The notes beneath the pieces were generated by a model. It searched no databases. It was given only the letters and a program-made list of their open reading frames with translations, and had not been told where the DNA came from. Shown in pieces: positions 54,543 to 64,000 of a stretch of DNA of 64,000 bases (position 1 is the stretch's first letter; the number at the start of each line of letters is the position of its first letter). A program made the position numbers and the translations under genes. Source of the DNA: Blochmannia endosymbiont of Camponotus (Colobopsis) obliquus (GTDB lineage Bacteria; Pseudomonadota; Gammaproteobacteria; Enterobacterales; Enterobacteriaceae); assembly GCF_000973545.1 (NCBI RefSeq), contig NZ_CP010049.1:62001-126000 (forward strand), read 5' to 3'.

Positions 54543-55379
54543 ATGATTAATAAGTTAAAGATAAATTATAAAAAACCTTTAGTTATGGGTATTTTGAATA
54601 TGTCTCCGGATTCTTTTTCAGATGGAGGGGATTTTTGTTCTTTTAATAAAGCTATTGATCGTGCTGCGGTTATGGTTGCGGAAGGAGCTGATTTTATTGA
54701 TGTTGGTGGAGAATCTACTAGACCTGGTGCTTCTGATGTTAGTGATAGTGAGGAAGCTTCTAGAGTAATTCCTGTAGTAACAGAGTTAGTTAAACGTTTT
54801 AATGTGTATATTTCGGTCAATACATCCAAACCTTTAGTAATAAGAGAAAGTGCGTGTGTAGGAGTACATTTAATTAATGATGTGCGGTCTCTTAACGAAG
54901 TTGGTGCGTTAGAAGCTGTTATTGATAGTGGATTATCAGTATGTATAATGCATATGCAAGGTTCTCCGAATACTATGCAAATTAATCCTTCTTATGAGGA
55001 TGTTGTGCAAGAAGTGGATGCTTATTTTTTTAAACAAATTCAACGCTGTGAAATTGCTGGACTGAAAAAAAATAAATTAATAATTGATCCTGGTTTTGGA
55101 TTTGGTAAGTTTTTAAAACATAATTACCAACTTTTAGCACATTTAACATATTTTCATCATTTTGGAGTTCCTTTATTAGTAGGAATATCTCGTAAATATA
55201 TGGTTGGTCAATTAATGAATGTTCCTCCTAAAAAAAGAGTTATAGGTAGTATTGCATGTGCTGTAATTGCTGCTATGCAAGGTGTTCAAATTATTCGTGT
55301 TCATGACGTTAAAGAAACTACAGAGGCGCTTAAAATAGTTGCACATACACTTTGTTATAAGGAAAATTTTTTTGTATGA
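54543..55379 (+). CDS. folP: Dihydropteroate synthase
   Basis: Joins 6-hydroxymethyl-dihydropterin diphosphate and p-aminobenzoate. ATG 54543 gives 278 residues, E. coli 282; a TTG at 54534 is an alternative. [36 protein letters not shown], the DPGFGFGK loop with its Asp, GISRKYM with the catalytic Lys and the RVHDVKET end are conserved. The loop-2 motif SVDTSKP reads SVNTSKP: Asn93 replaces the residue equivalent to E. coli Asp96. It overlaps glmM by 4 bases (ATGA), as expected for coupled translation. Confidence 0.96.
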   Translation: MINKLKINYKKPLVMGILNMSPDSFSDGGDFCSFNKAIDRAAVMVAEGADFIDVGGESTRPGASDVSDSEEASRVIPVVTELVKRFNVYISVNTSKPLVIRESACVGVHLINDVRSLNEVGALEAVIDSGLSVCIMHMQGSPNTMQINPSYEDVVQEVDAYFFKQIQRCEIAGLKKNKLIIDPGFGFGKFLKHNYQLLAHLTYFHHFGVPLLVGISRKYMVGQLMNVPPKKRVIGSIACAVIAAMQGVQIIRVHDVKETTEALKIVAHTLCYKENFFV

Positions 55380-56716
55380 AGTGTTGTAGATATTTTGGTA
55401 CTGATGGTATTCGAGGTAAGGTAGGTGAATCGCTTATTACTCCTGAATTTATTCTTAAACTTGGATGGGCTATTGGTAAAGTTTTAGGACGTTGTAGTTC
55501 TGGTACAGTAATTATTGGCAAAGATACTCGTATTTCTGGTTATATGTTAGAATCAGCATTAGAAGCTGGATTATCTTCTGCAGGTTTGTCATCTGCATTC
55601 ACAGGACCTATGCCTACACCTGCTATTGCATATTTAACTAGAACTTTTCGAGCAGAAGCAGGGATTGTGATTTCCGCTTCTCATAATCCATATTATGATA
55701 ATGGTATTAAATTTTTTTCTATAGAAGGAACAAAATTATCTAGTAAAATAGAAGAAGTTATTGAAACATATTTAAGTAACAAATTAACTTGCGTGAGTTC
55801 GGCAGAATTAGGTAAAGCGAGTCGTATTATTGATGCAGCTGGTCGTTATATTGAATTTTGTAAAGCAACTTTTCCTACTCATCTTACTCTTAAGACGTTA
55901 ATAATTGTAGTAGATTGTGCTAATGGAGCTACTTATCATATTGCACCAAGTGTTTTGAGTGAACTTGGCGCAAAAGTTATTACTGTAGGCTGTCATCCTG
56001 ATGGTATGAATATTAATAAGAAGTGTGGTACCACTGATGTTAGACAGTTACGCGATAGGGTATTGCAAGAAAATGCTGATGTAGGTATAGCATATGATGG
56101 TGATGGGGATAGAGTTATTATGATAGATCATTTTGGAAATCGGGTTAACGGAGATAAGATACTTTATGTTATTGCACGGGAAAAATTACGTCAATCTAAA
56201 TTAGAAGGTGGTGTAGTTGGAACATTGATGAGTAATATGGGATTAGTTTTTGCTTTACAAAAACTAGGCATTCCTTTCGTTAGATCTCATGTAGGAGATC
56301 GTTATATAATTGAAATGTTAAATAAAAAAGGTTGGCGTATTGGTGCTGAAAATTCAGGACACATTATTCTCTTAGATTATACAACCACTGGAGATGGCAT
56401 TATTGCATCTTTACAAGTATTATCCGCTATGATTACTAATAATATTAGTTTATATAATTTATGTAGTGATATTTGTTTATTACCTCAAATATTGCTTAAT
56501 GTTAATTTTGCACGACATTGTATTAATCCTTTACAGTCTCCTGTTGTAAAAAAAGTTTATCAAAATGTAAAATATCAATTGTTGGGACGTGGTCGTGTAT
56601 TATTACGACAGTCTGGAACTGAGCCTTGTATTCGTGTTATGGTGGAAGGTGATAATATAGAAGAGATTAATTATTTTGGTAATCAAATAGTTGATGCAAT
56701 AAAATCTGTGAGTTAA
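55376..56716 (+). CDS. glmM: Phosphoglucosamine mutase
   Basis: Converts glucosamine-6-phosphate to glucosamine-1-phosphate for peptidoglycan and LPS. It has 446 residues, E. coli 445. The phosphoserine is Ser102 in [12 protein letters not shown], the metal loop is DGDGDR near residue 242, the sugar loop is GAENSGHI near 328 and the phosphate-binding loop is [14 protein letters not shown] near 408. Its ATG overlaps the folP stop by 4 bases. Same order ftsH-folP-glmM-secG as in E. coli. Confidence 0.98.
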   Translation: MKCCRYFGTDGIRGKVGESLITPEFILKLGWAIGKVLGRCSSGTVIIGKDTRISGYMLESALEAGLSSAGLSSAFTGPMPTPAIAYLTRTFRAEAGIVISASHNPYYDNGIKFFSIEGTKLSSKIEEVIETYLSNKLTCVSSAELGKASRIIDAAGRYIEFCKATFPTHLTLKTLIIVVDCANGATYHIAPSVLSELGAKVITVGCHPDGMNINKKCGTTDVRQLRDRVLQENADVGIAYDGDGDRVIMIDHFGNRVNGDKILYVIAREKLRQSKLEGGVVGTLMSNMGLVFALQKLGIPFVRSHVGDRYIIEMLNKKGWRIGAENSGHIILLDYTTTGDGIIASLQVLSAMITNNISLYNLCSDICLLPQILLNVNFARHCINPLQSPVVKKVYQNVKYQLLGRGRVLLRQSGTEPCIRVMVEGDNIEEINYFGNQIVDAIKSVS

Positions 56717-56911
56717 TAATTTGATATATTTGCTGTTTATATATTTCGGTACCATGTATTATTTTATAATTTTAAAATTATTTCTTGATTAGTGAAAAAT
56801 TAGTAGTATAGATAGTTAATAAATATATAGAATGATATATATGTTATATCAGTGTTTTTGGTACCAGTGTTTTGTATTTAAATATATAAAGTAGTATAGG
56901 AGAAGATATGT

Positions 56912-57232
56912 ATGTATCGAGTGTTGTTGATAGTATTTTTATTGATATCAATTATGCTTGTAACATTAATTATGTTACAAGATAATAAGCATACGGATAT
57001 AAAATCTGGTTTGTCATCAGAATATTCCACAGCTTTTTTTAGTGCATCTAGTTATGGTAATTATATTACAGGTATGATTACTGTGTTAGCATTTTTGTTT
57101 TTTATTTTTAGTTTAATACTTGGGAATATTAGTAATAAACATAACACATCGTATGTGGATAGTGGTGTTGTGTATGAAAAAAATAGTAATAAATTAATGC
57201 AGTTAACTGATCAGGAAAAAGATTCATTGTAG
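56912..57232 (+). CDS. secG: Protein-export membrane protein SecG
   Basis: Small SecYEG subunit that promotes preprotein translocation. It has 106 residues, E. coli 110. Two transmembrane helices (about 3-22 and 54-74) flank a cytoplasmic loop; LIMLQDNKHTDIKSG replaces the E. coli LIMLQQGKGADMGAS, so the glycine-rich loop is diverged, while FIFSLILGNI matches. TAGGAGAAG lies just upstream of the ATG. It precedes tRNA-Leu as in E. coli. Confidence 0.93.
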   Translation: MYRVLLIVFLLISIMLVTLIMLQDNKHTDIKSGLSSEYSTAFFSASSYGNYITGMITVLAFLFFIFSLILGNISNKHNTSYVDSGVVYEKNSNKLMQLTDQEKDSL

Positions 57233-57310
57233 GGTGAATAATTTATTTCGACATAAGATTATATACAAGTAAATAAATAATATTAGTAAATATTATTTTT
57301 GTTATTTTAT

Positions 57311-57394
57311 GCCGAGGTGGTGGAAATGGTAGACACGCTATCTTGAGGTGGTAGTGCCCATTTGGGATTGCGGGTTCAAGTCCCGTCCTCGGTA
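57311..57394 (+). tRNA. leuU: tRNA-Leu (anticodon GAG)
   Basis: Class II tRNA of 84 bases with a long variable arm (TGCCCATTTGGGATT region). The acceptor is GCCGAGG/CCTCGGT, the anticodon loop TTGAGGT gives GAG, and the T arm is CGGG-TTCAAGT-CCCG. It corresponds to E. coli leuU, also directly downstream of secG. No CCA is encoded; a T-run (TTTTTT) follows and may terminate the secG-tRNA transcript. Confidence 0.97.
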
Positions 57395-57508
57395 TTTTTT
57401 GTGATTATTTTTTGTTGATTTTAACGAATATTAATTTTATAATTAGACTGTTTTTAGTTGTTTTATATTGAAGTATTATATAAAATTAGTAGTTTATTTT
57501 TTGATAAA

Positions 57509-57585
<77 letters not shown>

Positions 57586-57723
57586 CAATGTGTTTTTAGT
57601 TTATGTTTAGTGTACTAAACATAAACATTGATAATATTATTTGTATTAGTTTATATGTAAAGAATAGTTTTAATTTCTTTTACATTTTACGATTATTTTT
57701 GAGTGGTAAAGTTTTCTGACCAC

Positions 57724-57748
57724 TTTTTTTTGTTTTTTTTGGGGGGGG
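57724..57748 (+). repeat. Homopolymer tract T8-G-T8-G8 at the rimP start
   Basis: Eight T (57724-57731), one G, eight T (57733-57740) and eight G (57741-57748) directly abut the rimP start codon. An 8-G run is exceptional in this A+T-rich genome and doubles as the only available ribosome binding site. Confidence 0.9.
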
Positions 57749-57750
57749 TG

Positions 57751-58212
57751 TTGGTTAAAACATTAAAAGAAAAATTAATGGAAGTTATCAAGCCTATTTT
57801 AAGCAAACATAATTATGTTTTGATTGGTATTGAATTGATTCGTTGCCGAAGAATGTTAACACGTATCTATATTGATAAAAAATATGGAAACATTACGCTT
57901 GAAGATTGTGTTATTGTAAGTAGACAAATAAGTACTTGCTTAGATAAAGAAGGTTTTGTTCCAGTTTCTTATATTTTAGAAGTATCTTCACCAGGATTAA
58001 ATCGCCCATTGTTTTCCCGTGCACATTTTGTTCAATTTATTGGCTCGGAGATTTATTTAATATTACGTGTTATGTTATATGGTCGTCGCAGATGGCGCGG
58101 TATTATCAAAACAGTTAATGATGATGAATCATTTGTATTAGCTGTGGAAAATAAGAATATAGATATTATGTTAAGTAATGTTCAGAAAGCAAATTTGGTA
58201 CCCCATGTTTAA
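57751..58212 (+). CDS. rimP: Ribosome maturation factor RimP
   Basis: Needed for late maturation of the 30S subunit. I start at TTG 57751, giving 153 residues (E. coli 150) with [13 protein letters not shown] against MSTLEQKLTEMI; a GTG at 57748 is also possible. The ribosome binding site would be the G-run 57741-57748. The open frame reaches back to 57703 without similarity. [13 protein letters not shown] near residue 78 and the ending [11 protein letters not shown] are diagnostic. First protein gene of rimP-nusA-infB-rbfA-truB-rpsO. Confidence 0.93.
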   Translation: MVKTLKEKLMEVIKPILSKHNYVLIGIELIRCRRMLTRIYIDKKYGNITLEDCVIVSRQISTCLDKEGFVPVSYILEVSSPGLNRPLFSRAHFVQFIGSEIYLILRVMLYGRRRWRGIIKTVNDDESFVLAVENKNIDIMLSNVQKANLVPHV

Positions 58213-58232
58213 TTTGTATTGAGGCAATTAGG

Positions 58233-59729
58233 ATGAATAAAGAAATTTTAGCTGTTGTTGAAGCAGTTTCTAATGAAAAATCTATTCCTCGAGAAAAAAT
58301 TTTTGAGGCACTTGAAGCTGCGTTGGTGGTAGCTATGAAGAAAAAGTATGAACATGATATTGAAGTTCGTGTTAATATTAATCGTAAATCTGGTGATTTT
58401 GAAACATTTCGTCGTTGGTTAATTGTAGATAAAGTAACTCAACCGACTCGTGAAATTACTTTAGATGCTGCTCAGTTTGAAAATTCTCAAGTAAAAATTA
58501 ATGATTATTTTGAAGATAAGATTGAATCTGTATCTTTTGACCGTATTACTACTCAAACGGCAAAACAAGTAATTGTTCAAAAGGTACGTGAAGCTGAGCG
58601 AGCTATGATAGTTAATCAATTTCGTAAATATGAAGGAGGTATTGTTACTGGTATTGTGAAAAAAATGAGTCGGGATAATATTATTATGGATTTAGGCAAT
58701 AATGCGGAAGCGATTATTAATCGTGAAGATATGTTGCCTCGTGAAAATTTTCGTCCAGGTGATCGCATTCGTGGTGTATTATATTTAATTAAACCAGAAG
58801 TACGTGGGGCTCAATTATTTGTGACTCGTTCTCGTTCAGAGATGTTGACTGAATTATTTCGAATTGAAGTTCCAGAAATTGGTGAAGAATTGATTGAGAT
58901 TAAAGCTATTGCTCGAGATCCTGGTATACGATCTAAAATTGCTGTTAAAACTAATGATAAACGCATAGATCCAGTAGGAGCTTGTGTAGGTATGCGAGGC
59001 GCGAGAGTGCAAGCAGTATCCAGTGAATTAGGTGGAGAACGAATTGATGTAGTATTATGGGATACTAATCCAGCTCAGTTTGTTATTAATGCTATGGCTC
59101 CTGCTGATGTAGCTTCTATTGTTTTAGATGAAGATAAACATACTATAGACATTGCGGTAGAAGCAAATAATTTAGCTCAAGCTATTGGGAAAAATGGACA
59201 GAATGTTCGTTTGGTATCTCAACTTAGTGGGTGGGAATTAAATGTAATGGCTGTTGATGATTTACAAAAAAAACATCAGGCTGAAGAAAATGATGCTATA
59301 TGCAATTTTGTTAATAGTTTAAATATTGACGAATCGTTGGCTAAAATTTTAGTACAAGAAGGATTTTCCTCTCTTGAAGAATTAGTATATGTACCAATTA
59401 ATGAGTTGTTGGAGATCAATAAATTTAACGAGGAAATTGTAAATATGTTACGTTCTCGCGCAAAAAATGCTTTAACCACGTTTGCATTGGTACATGAGAA
59501 AAATATTAATATTAGTTCAGGGATCAATCCTTCTGATGATTTACTTAGTTTACCTGATATGGATCGTGAAATAGCATATAAATTAGCAGCACGTGGTGTT
59601 TGTACATTAGAAGATCTTGCTGAACAAGGTATTGAAGATTTATCAGATATTGAAGGATTAAGTATCAAAAAAACTGGTGAGTTAATTATGGCTGCACGTA
59701 ACATTTGTTGGTTTAGTAATAATAATTAA
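58233..59729 (+). CDS. nusA: Transcription termination/antitermination protein NusA
   Basis: RNA polymerase-binding factor that modulates pausing, termination and antitermination. It has 498 residues, E. coli 495. The N-terminal domain begins [20 protein letters not shown], followed by the S1 domain (about 135-200), two KH domains with [15 protein letters not shown] and [11 protein letters not shown], and two C-terminal acidic repeats (about 365-425 and 440-495). AGGCAATTAGG precedes the ATG. It is co-transcribed with rimP and infB. Confidence 0.98.
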   Translation: MNKEILAVVEAVSNEKSIPREKIFEALEAALVVAMKKKYEHDIEVRVNINRKSGDFETFRRWLIVDKVTQPTREITLDAAQFENSQVKINDYFEDKIESVSFDRITTQTAKQVIVQKVREAERAMIVNQFRKYEGGIVTGIVKKMSRDNIIMDLGNNAEAIINREDMLPRENFRPGDRIRGVLYLIKPEVRGAQLFVTRSRSEMLTELFRIEVPEIGEELIEIKAIARDPGIRSKIAVKTNDKRIDPVGACVGMRGARVQAVSSELGGERIDVVLWDTNPAQFVINAMAPADVASIVLDEDKHTIDIAVEANNLAQAIGKNGQNVRLVSQLSGWELNVMAVDDLQKKHQAEENDAICNFVNSLNIDESLAKILVQEGFSSLEELVYVPINELLEINKFNEEIVNMLRSRAKNALTTFALVHEKNINISSGINPSDDLLSLPDMDREIAYKLAARGVCTLEDLAEQGIEDLSDIEGLSIKKTGELIMAARNICWFSNNN

Positions 59730-59766
59730 TAATTAATAATATAGCGATAATAATTTAAGGAATGGT

Positions 59767-62451
59767 ATGACAGATGTAACTGTAAAATCTCTTGCAATAA
59801 AAATTAAAATTCCAGTTGAACTATTGATACAGCAATTTGCTGCTGCTGGTCTTAATAAGACAGCGGTAGATGTTGTTACATCGCGAGAGAAAGAAATCTT
59901 ATTAGTTCATTTAAGTAAAGGTCGAAAGATTGTTTCAAATAAATTAGCTTTGCAGCGTAAAACGCGAAGTACTTTAAATATTCCGAGTATTGGTGGTAAA
60001 AGTAAGAAAGTGCAGGTAGAAGTTCGTAAAAAACGTATTTATGTTACGCAGGAACCCCAAATATGTCGTCAAGATATGTCAGATGAACAAATTAATGAAG
60101 TAAAGAGTACACAAAGTCACAAATGTAGCTCTGTTGTAGATTATACTAACAAAATAATTAGTAAAGAAGATATTCGTGTTGTTGATAGGTGTTCTAAAAA
60201 TTTTAGCCCATCTTGTCAGAATATAGACATAACGCATGTTGAATATAAGGTCAAGGAAATCACTCATCGTAAGATAAAAGCAAAATGCAAAGTTCAAGAA
60301 GTGACTAAGAGTGGTTTACATCATGTCATGAAAAGTAATAAGAATAATAAGAATAATGTTAGTCGTCGGTGTCTTGATTCGTTATTGAATGTTAATCAAA
60401 ATGATAACATGGAGTGCCGTCACACTACTTTACATCATACTTTAAAAATGGAAGAAAAAAATAATAATAAGATAGGTAATGATCGTCGTTCTCGCACTCG
60501 TATACGTCCTAAAGATCGTGCTGTAAAATCTATAAAATTTAAAAAAAATAATAATTATGTGATGTATTATTCTAATGATGAACATGAAGAGTTACATTCT
60601 ATTAATCGTAATGTTAAAGCAAAGCAACGTAAGTTAAATAATAGTAATTTGATACAAGCTTTTAATAAACCTACTAAGATTGTGAATCGTGATGTTATTA
60701 TTGGGGAAACAATTACTGTAGCAGAGCTTGCAAATAAAATGGCGGTCAAGAGTTCTTATCTTATTAAAAACATGATGAACTTGGGAATAATGGCTACTAT
60801 TAATCAAATTATTGATCAAGATACAGCTCAATTGATTACGGAAGAAATGGGTCATAATGTTATTTTACATCGTGAAAATGCATTAGAAGAGTTAGTCATG
60901 AATGATCGTAATCGTCATATTGATATGCTTACCAATACAGTTGAAACTCGAGCTCCGGTAGTAACGATTATGGGACATGTAGATCATGGCAAAACCTCAT
61001 TGTTAGATTATATTCGATCTACAAAAGTAGCTTCTACTGAAGCTGGTGGTATCACTCAACATATAGGAGCCTATCATGTAGAAACTGCTAATGGTATGAT
61101 TACTTTTTTAGATACTCCGGGGCATTCAGCGTTTACAGCTATGCGTGCTAGAGGCACGAAAGTTACAGATATTGTTATTTTGGTTGTTGCTGCCGATGAT
61201 GGTGTAAAGTTACAAACTATTGAAGCAATTAAGCATGCTAAAGTTGCACAAGTTCCAATTATTGTTGCAATTAATAAAATAGATAAGTCAGATGCTGATC
61301 CTGAACGAATAAAAAATGAATTAGTACAACATGGTGTTATTCCAGAAGAATGGGGAGGTGATAGTCAATTTGTTAATATTTCAGCTAAGTTGGGTATAGG
61401 TATTAATAATTTACTTGAAGCTGTTCTTTTGCAGGCAGAAATTTTAGAACTGAAAACTATTTGTAATGGTATGGCAAGCGGTATAGTAATTGAATCTTAT
61501 GTGGATAAAGGACGTGGTCCTGTTGCTACTGTTTTGGTGCGTGAAGGAATGATGAAACGTGGTGATATTGTTTTGTGTGGTTGTGAATATGGTCGTATTC
61601 GTTATATGCGAAACGAGGTGGGAAGAGATATTTATTCAGCTGGTCCATCTATTCCAGTAGAAGTTTTTGGTTTATCGGGATCTCCAATTGCAGGTGATTT
61701 AATGACTGTTGTACGAGATGAGAAAAAAGCACGAGAAGTAGCTCTTTATCGTCAAGGAAAATTTCGTGAAGTTAAGTTGACACGTCAGAAAAAATCTAAA
61801 TTACAAGATATTTTTTTCAATGTAATAAATGAGTCTTCTCATCGTACTATTTCTGAATTAAAAATTGTACTTAAATCTGATCTTCAAGGTTCCTCTGAAG
61901 CTATCGTTGAATCTTTACAAACTTTATCTACTGATAAAGTAAAGATTAAAATCATATATTCTTCTGTAGGTAGTATTACAGAGACTGATGTTGCTTTAGC
62001 TGTAGCATCTAATGCTGTTTTATTAGGTTTTAATGTTCGTGCTGATTCTTCCGCGCGACGTATTATTAATATAGAAAAAATAGATGTTCGTTATTATTCT
62101 GTCATATATGATTTAATTAATGAAGTAAAGAAAACTTTAAATGGTTTGTTTGTTCCTGAGTGTAGATTAGAAATAATTGGTTTAGCTGAAGTACGTAATG
62201 TTTTTCGTTCTCCTAAATATGGAGTTGTTGCTGGTTGTATAGTTACTGAAGGGATAGTAAAACGTCATAGTAAAATACGCATCTTACGTAATAATATAGT
62301 TATATATGAAGGTGAATTAGAGTCTTTACGTCGTTTTAAAGATGATGTTAATGAAGTAAGAAATGGTGTAGAATGTGGGATAGGTATAAAAAATTTTTTA
62401 GATATCTGTTCCAGTGATATGATTGAAGTTTTTGAAATTATTAAAGATTAA
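59767..62451 (+). CDS. infB: Translation initiation factor IF-2
   Basis: GTPase that brings fMet-tRNA to the 30S P site and promotes subunit joining. It has 894 residues, E. coli 890. The N-terminal domain (1-50) is conserved; residues about 55-310 form a variable linker, here Asn/Lys/Arg/His-rich. The second N-domain precedes the G domain, with G1 [12 protein letters not shown] near residue 404, G3 DTPGHSAF, and G4 NKIDK. Domains II and III and the C-terminal fMet-binding domain end VFEIIKD. An internal start for a shorter IF2 form is likely but cannot be placed. Confidence 0.98.
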   Translation: MTDVTVKSLAIKIKIPVELLIQQFAAAGLNKTAVDVVTSREKEILLVHLSKGRKIVSNKLALQRKTRSTLNIPSIGGKSKKVQVEVRKKRIYVTQEPQICRQDMSDEQINEVKSTQSHKCSSVVDYTNKIISKEDIRVVDRCSKNFSPSCQNIDITHVEYKVKEITHRKIKAKCKVQEVTKSGLHHVMKSNKNNKNNVSRRCLDSLLNVNQNDNMECRHTTLHHTLKMEEKNNNKIGNDRRSRTRIRPKDRAVKSIKFKKNNNYVMYYSNDEHEELHSINRNVKAKQRKLNNSNLIQAFNKPTKIVNRDVIIGETITVAELANKMAVKSSYLIKNMMNLGIMATINQIIDQDTAQLITEEMGHNVILHRENALEELVMNDRNRHIDMLTNTVETRAPVVTIMGHVDHGKTSLLDYIRSTKVASTEAGGITQHIGAYHVETANGMITFLDTPGHSAFTAMRARGTKVTDIVILVVAADDGVKLQTIEAIKHAKVAQVPIIVAINKIDKSDADPERIKNELVQHGVIPEEWGGDSQFVNISAKLGIGINNLLEAVLLQAEILELKTICNGMASGIVIESYVDKGRGPVATVLVREGMMKRGDIVLCGCEYGRIRYMRNEVGRDIYSAGPSIPVEVFGLSGSPIAGDLMTVVRDEKKAREVALYRQGKFREVKLTRQKKSKLQDIFFNVINESSHRTISELKIVLKSDLQGSSEAIVESLQTLSTDKVKIKIIYSSVGSITETDVALAVASNAVLLGFNVRADSSARRIINIEKIDVRYYSVIYDLINEVKKTLNGLFVPECRLEIIGLAEVRNVFRSPKYGVVAGCIVTEGIVKRHSKIRILRNNIVIYEGELESLRRFKDDVNEVRNGVECGIGIKNFLDICSSDMIEVFEIIKD

Positions 62452-62554
62452 TTAGTATTTTTTAATTTGTAAAATATGTAGTGTATGTATAAGAGTGTAA
62501 TTGTGTTTGTTTTATACCGATAATTTTAGGTATTTTTGGCGGGGATTTTTTATA

Positions 62555-62944
62555 ATGGGTGCAAATAATTATCATAGGATACGTCGTTTTGCTCACGAGA
62601 TAAAAAAACATATTGCTGTTATTTTACAACGTGATGTTAATGATTATCGTGTAGGTGTGGTAACTGTTTCAGGAGTAGATGTATCTAGGGATTTGGTATA
62701 CGCTAAAGTTTTTGTTACTTTTCTTGATAAGAGTAAAGATATAGATATAAAACATGGAATTTGTGTTTTACAGATTGCTTCTGGGTTTATTCGTCATGCA
62801 TTAAGTAAAGTTATGTGTTTACGAATTGTCCCTAATCTTATTTTTGTTTATGATACTTCATTAGTGGAAGGGATACGTATGAGTAATTTAATTACTCAAG
62901 TAACGAGGAGAGATATAGAATTGCAAAACAAAAATCATGGCTAA
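62555..62944 (+). CDS. rbfA: 30S ribosome-binding factor RbfA
   Basis: KH-like factor acting on the 5' end of 16S rRNA in 30S assembly and cold adaptation. ATG 62555 has GGGGA 9 bases upstream and gives 129 residues, E. coli 133; an in-frame ATG-like start at 62501 adds unmatched sequence. SGVDVSRDLVYAKVFVTFL, the ASGFIRHALSKVMCLRIVP helix and SLVEGIRMSNLI are conserved. It overlaps truB by 8 bases. Confidence 0.95.
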   Translation: MGANNYHRIRRFAHEIKKHIAVILQRDVNDYRVGVVTVSGVDVSRDLVYAKVFVTFLDKSKDIDIKHGICVLQIASGFIRHALSKVMCLRIVPNLIFVYDTSLVEGIRMSNLITQVTRRDIELQNKNHG

Positions 62945-63908
62945 GAAGTGCTTTGTGTTAAATGATATCAAACATCGCGTCGTTGACGGTATTTTACTTT
63001 TAGATAAATCTAGTGGTGAAACTTCTAATGCTGCGCTTGGTAAGATAAAAAAGTTGTTTCGTGCCAACAAGGTTGGCCATACTGGTTCCCTGGATCCTTT
63101 AGCAACGGGTATGCTTCCGATTTGTTTTGGAGAAGCAACTAAGTTTTCTCAATATTTAATAAATGCCGATAAACGTTATTATGTGATTGCTAAGTTTGGT
63201 AAACGCACTGATACTTTTGATTCTGAAGGGCGTGTAGTTTCTATTCGTCCTGTTAATTTTACTGAAAATCAATTATATAAAGCTATTGATTTTTTTAAAG
63301 GACAGCATTTGCAAGTCCCGCCTATGTTTTCTGCTGTAAAATATCAAGGTTGTCCTTTGTATAGGTATGCTCGTAAAGGTATTAAGATACCTCGTACTTC
63401 ACGTTTGATAAATATTTATAATATTGACGTCCTGCTCTGTAATAAAAAGAATATTTCTTTAGAGATTCATTGTTCAAAAGGTACTTACATTCGTACTATT
63501 ATAGATGATCTTGGAGAATACCTTGGTTGTGGTGCATATGTTGTTGCATTACGTCGTCTTACAGTAGCTAATTTTTCTACTTCATCGATGATATCTTTTG
63601 CAAAATTACACAATCTTGTTGACAATGATACATTGAAGATTTCGTGTTGTAGTAGTAGATTTAACCGTTTAGATAAATTATTATTACCAATTGATAGTGC
63701 CTTATTAGATATGCCTGTACTTAATGTATCATTATCTGTTGCTAATGTTATTCGTTATGGACAAACAGTGGAGATTGTAACTGATTTAAATAATTGTTTA
63801 GTGCGTATAATGGAAAATAGCGGGCAACGATTTATTGGGGTTGGTGAAATTCTTAATAAAAAACAATTAGTGCCTCGTAGATTAGTTTCATCGTCTATCA
63901 TTTTATAG
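62937..63908 (+). CDS. truB: tRNA pseudouridine(55) synthase
   Basis: Makes pseudouridine 55 in the T loop of tRNAs. It has 323 residues, E. coli 314; the N-terminal MAKKCFVLNDIKHRV extension is a few residues longer. The catalytic Asp53 is in GHTGSLDPLATGM, and KRYYVIAKFGKRTDT, PPMFSAVKYQG, HCSKGTYIRTIIDDLGE and the C-terminal PUA domain with FIGVGEI are conserved. It starts within the end of rbfA, implying translational coupling. Confidence 0.97.
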   Translation: MAKKCFVLNDIKHRVVDGILLLDKSSGETSNAALGKIKKLFRANKVGHTGSLDPLATGMLPICFGEATKFSQYLINADKRYYVIAKFGKRTDTFDSEGRVVSIRPVNFTENQLYKAIDFFKGQHLQVPPMFSAVKYQGCPLYRYARKGIKIPRTSRLINIYNIDVLLCNKKNISLEIHCSKGTYIRTIIDDLGEYLGCGAYVVALRRLTVANFSTSSMISFAKLHNLVDNDTLKISCCSSRFNRLDKLLLPIDSALLDMPVLNVSLSVANVIRYGQTVEIVTDLNNCLVRIMENSGQRFIGVGEILNKKQLVPRRLVSSSIIL

Positions 63909-63960
63909 TATAAATTTAAGTAATAATATTATTTACTTTAAACAAGTTAAGGATGTTATA

Positions 63961-64000
63961 ATGCCTCTAAATATTGAAGATAAGTTGAAAATTATTTGTA
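63961..64000 (+). CDS. rpsO: 30S ribosomal protein S15, N-terminal fragment
   Basis: Only the first 13 codons are in the window, reading MPLNIEDKLKIIC, which aligns with E. coli S15 MSLSTEATAKIVS. AAGGAT is about 8 bases upstream. Position directly after truB is where rpsO lies in E. coli. The identification rests on order plus this short similarity; the gene runs off the right edge. Confidence 0.85.
   Translation, partial: MPLNIEDKLKIIC

Noticed and set aside
59276..59704. Minus-strand frame of 142 codons inside nusA
   Set aside because: Shadow of the conserved NusA C-terminal repeats on the opposite strand.
63909..63960. Imperfect A+T hairpin between truB and rpsO
   Set aside because: The arms AAGTAA and TTACTT are short with a weak A+T core; I could not argue for a terminator or an RNase III site.

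Overview
The window looks like chromosome of a strongly reduced, very A+T-rich gammaproteobacterial insect endosymbiont. Nearly every gene has its closest recalled relative in Enterobacterales (compared here from memory with E. coli). Gene order follows E. coli blocks from which many genes have been deleted, intergenic spacers are long and nearly empty, and there are no insertion sequences, prophages, CRISPR arrays or transposases. Content and order (rpoD-dnaG-rpsU, cca-hldE, metC, groESL, hflXKC, cysQ, ftsH-folP-glmM, nusA-infB) fit the carpenter-ant symbiont Candidatus Blochmannia best; that genus call is inference, the symbiont lifestyle is well supported.

Layout: 1-4050 holds the end of rpsI, dolP, rsmI, the RNase P RNA and a shortened yqjA. 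4450-9040 is tRNA-Ile2 and the macromolecular synthesis operon rpsU-dnaG-rpoD on the minus strand. 9300-20080 carries tsaD, plsY, folB, uppP, cca, hldE split into two frames, plsC and metC, with large empty gaps. 20450-30855 is tRNA-Phe, cutA, groES-groEL behind a sigma32-type promoter, efp, the large mechanosensitive channel gene mscM, psd, orn and tRNA-Gly. 31720-44640 is tsaE, amiB, miaA, hflX, hflK, hflC, purA, rlmB, rpsF, rpsR, rplI and cysQ. 45830-50820 is an apparently inverted block, obgE-rpmA-rplU / ispB-ppa. 50820-64000 is greA, rlmE, ftsH, folP, glmM, secG, tRNA-Leu, initiator tRNA, and rimP-nusA-infB-rbfA-truB-rpsO (rpsO cut by the window edge).

Most genes serve core information processing (sigma factor, primase, translation factors, ribosomal proteins, rRNA and tRNA modification, chaperonin, membrane protease with its HflKC regulators). 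The rest cover envelope precursors (psd, plsY, plsC, uppP, glmM, hldE, amiB, secG, dolP, mscM), folate (folB, folP), quinone side chain (ispB), purines (purA) and sulfur metabolism (metC, cysQ).

I found no new multi-gene system. What is worth a second look is reductive evolution inside conserved genes: fission of hldE with a 4-base overlap, loss of the HD phosphohydrolase motif in CCA transferase, altered signature residues in RsmI, FolP, PurA and ObgE, a tRNA-Phe with G37, an RNase P RNA with an enlarged P12 arm, EF-P without its modification genes alongside, a G8 tract at the start of rimP, two long perfect inverted repeats, and a likely inversion of the obgE-ppa block.
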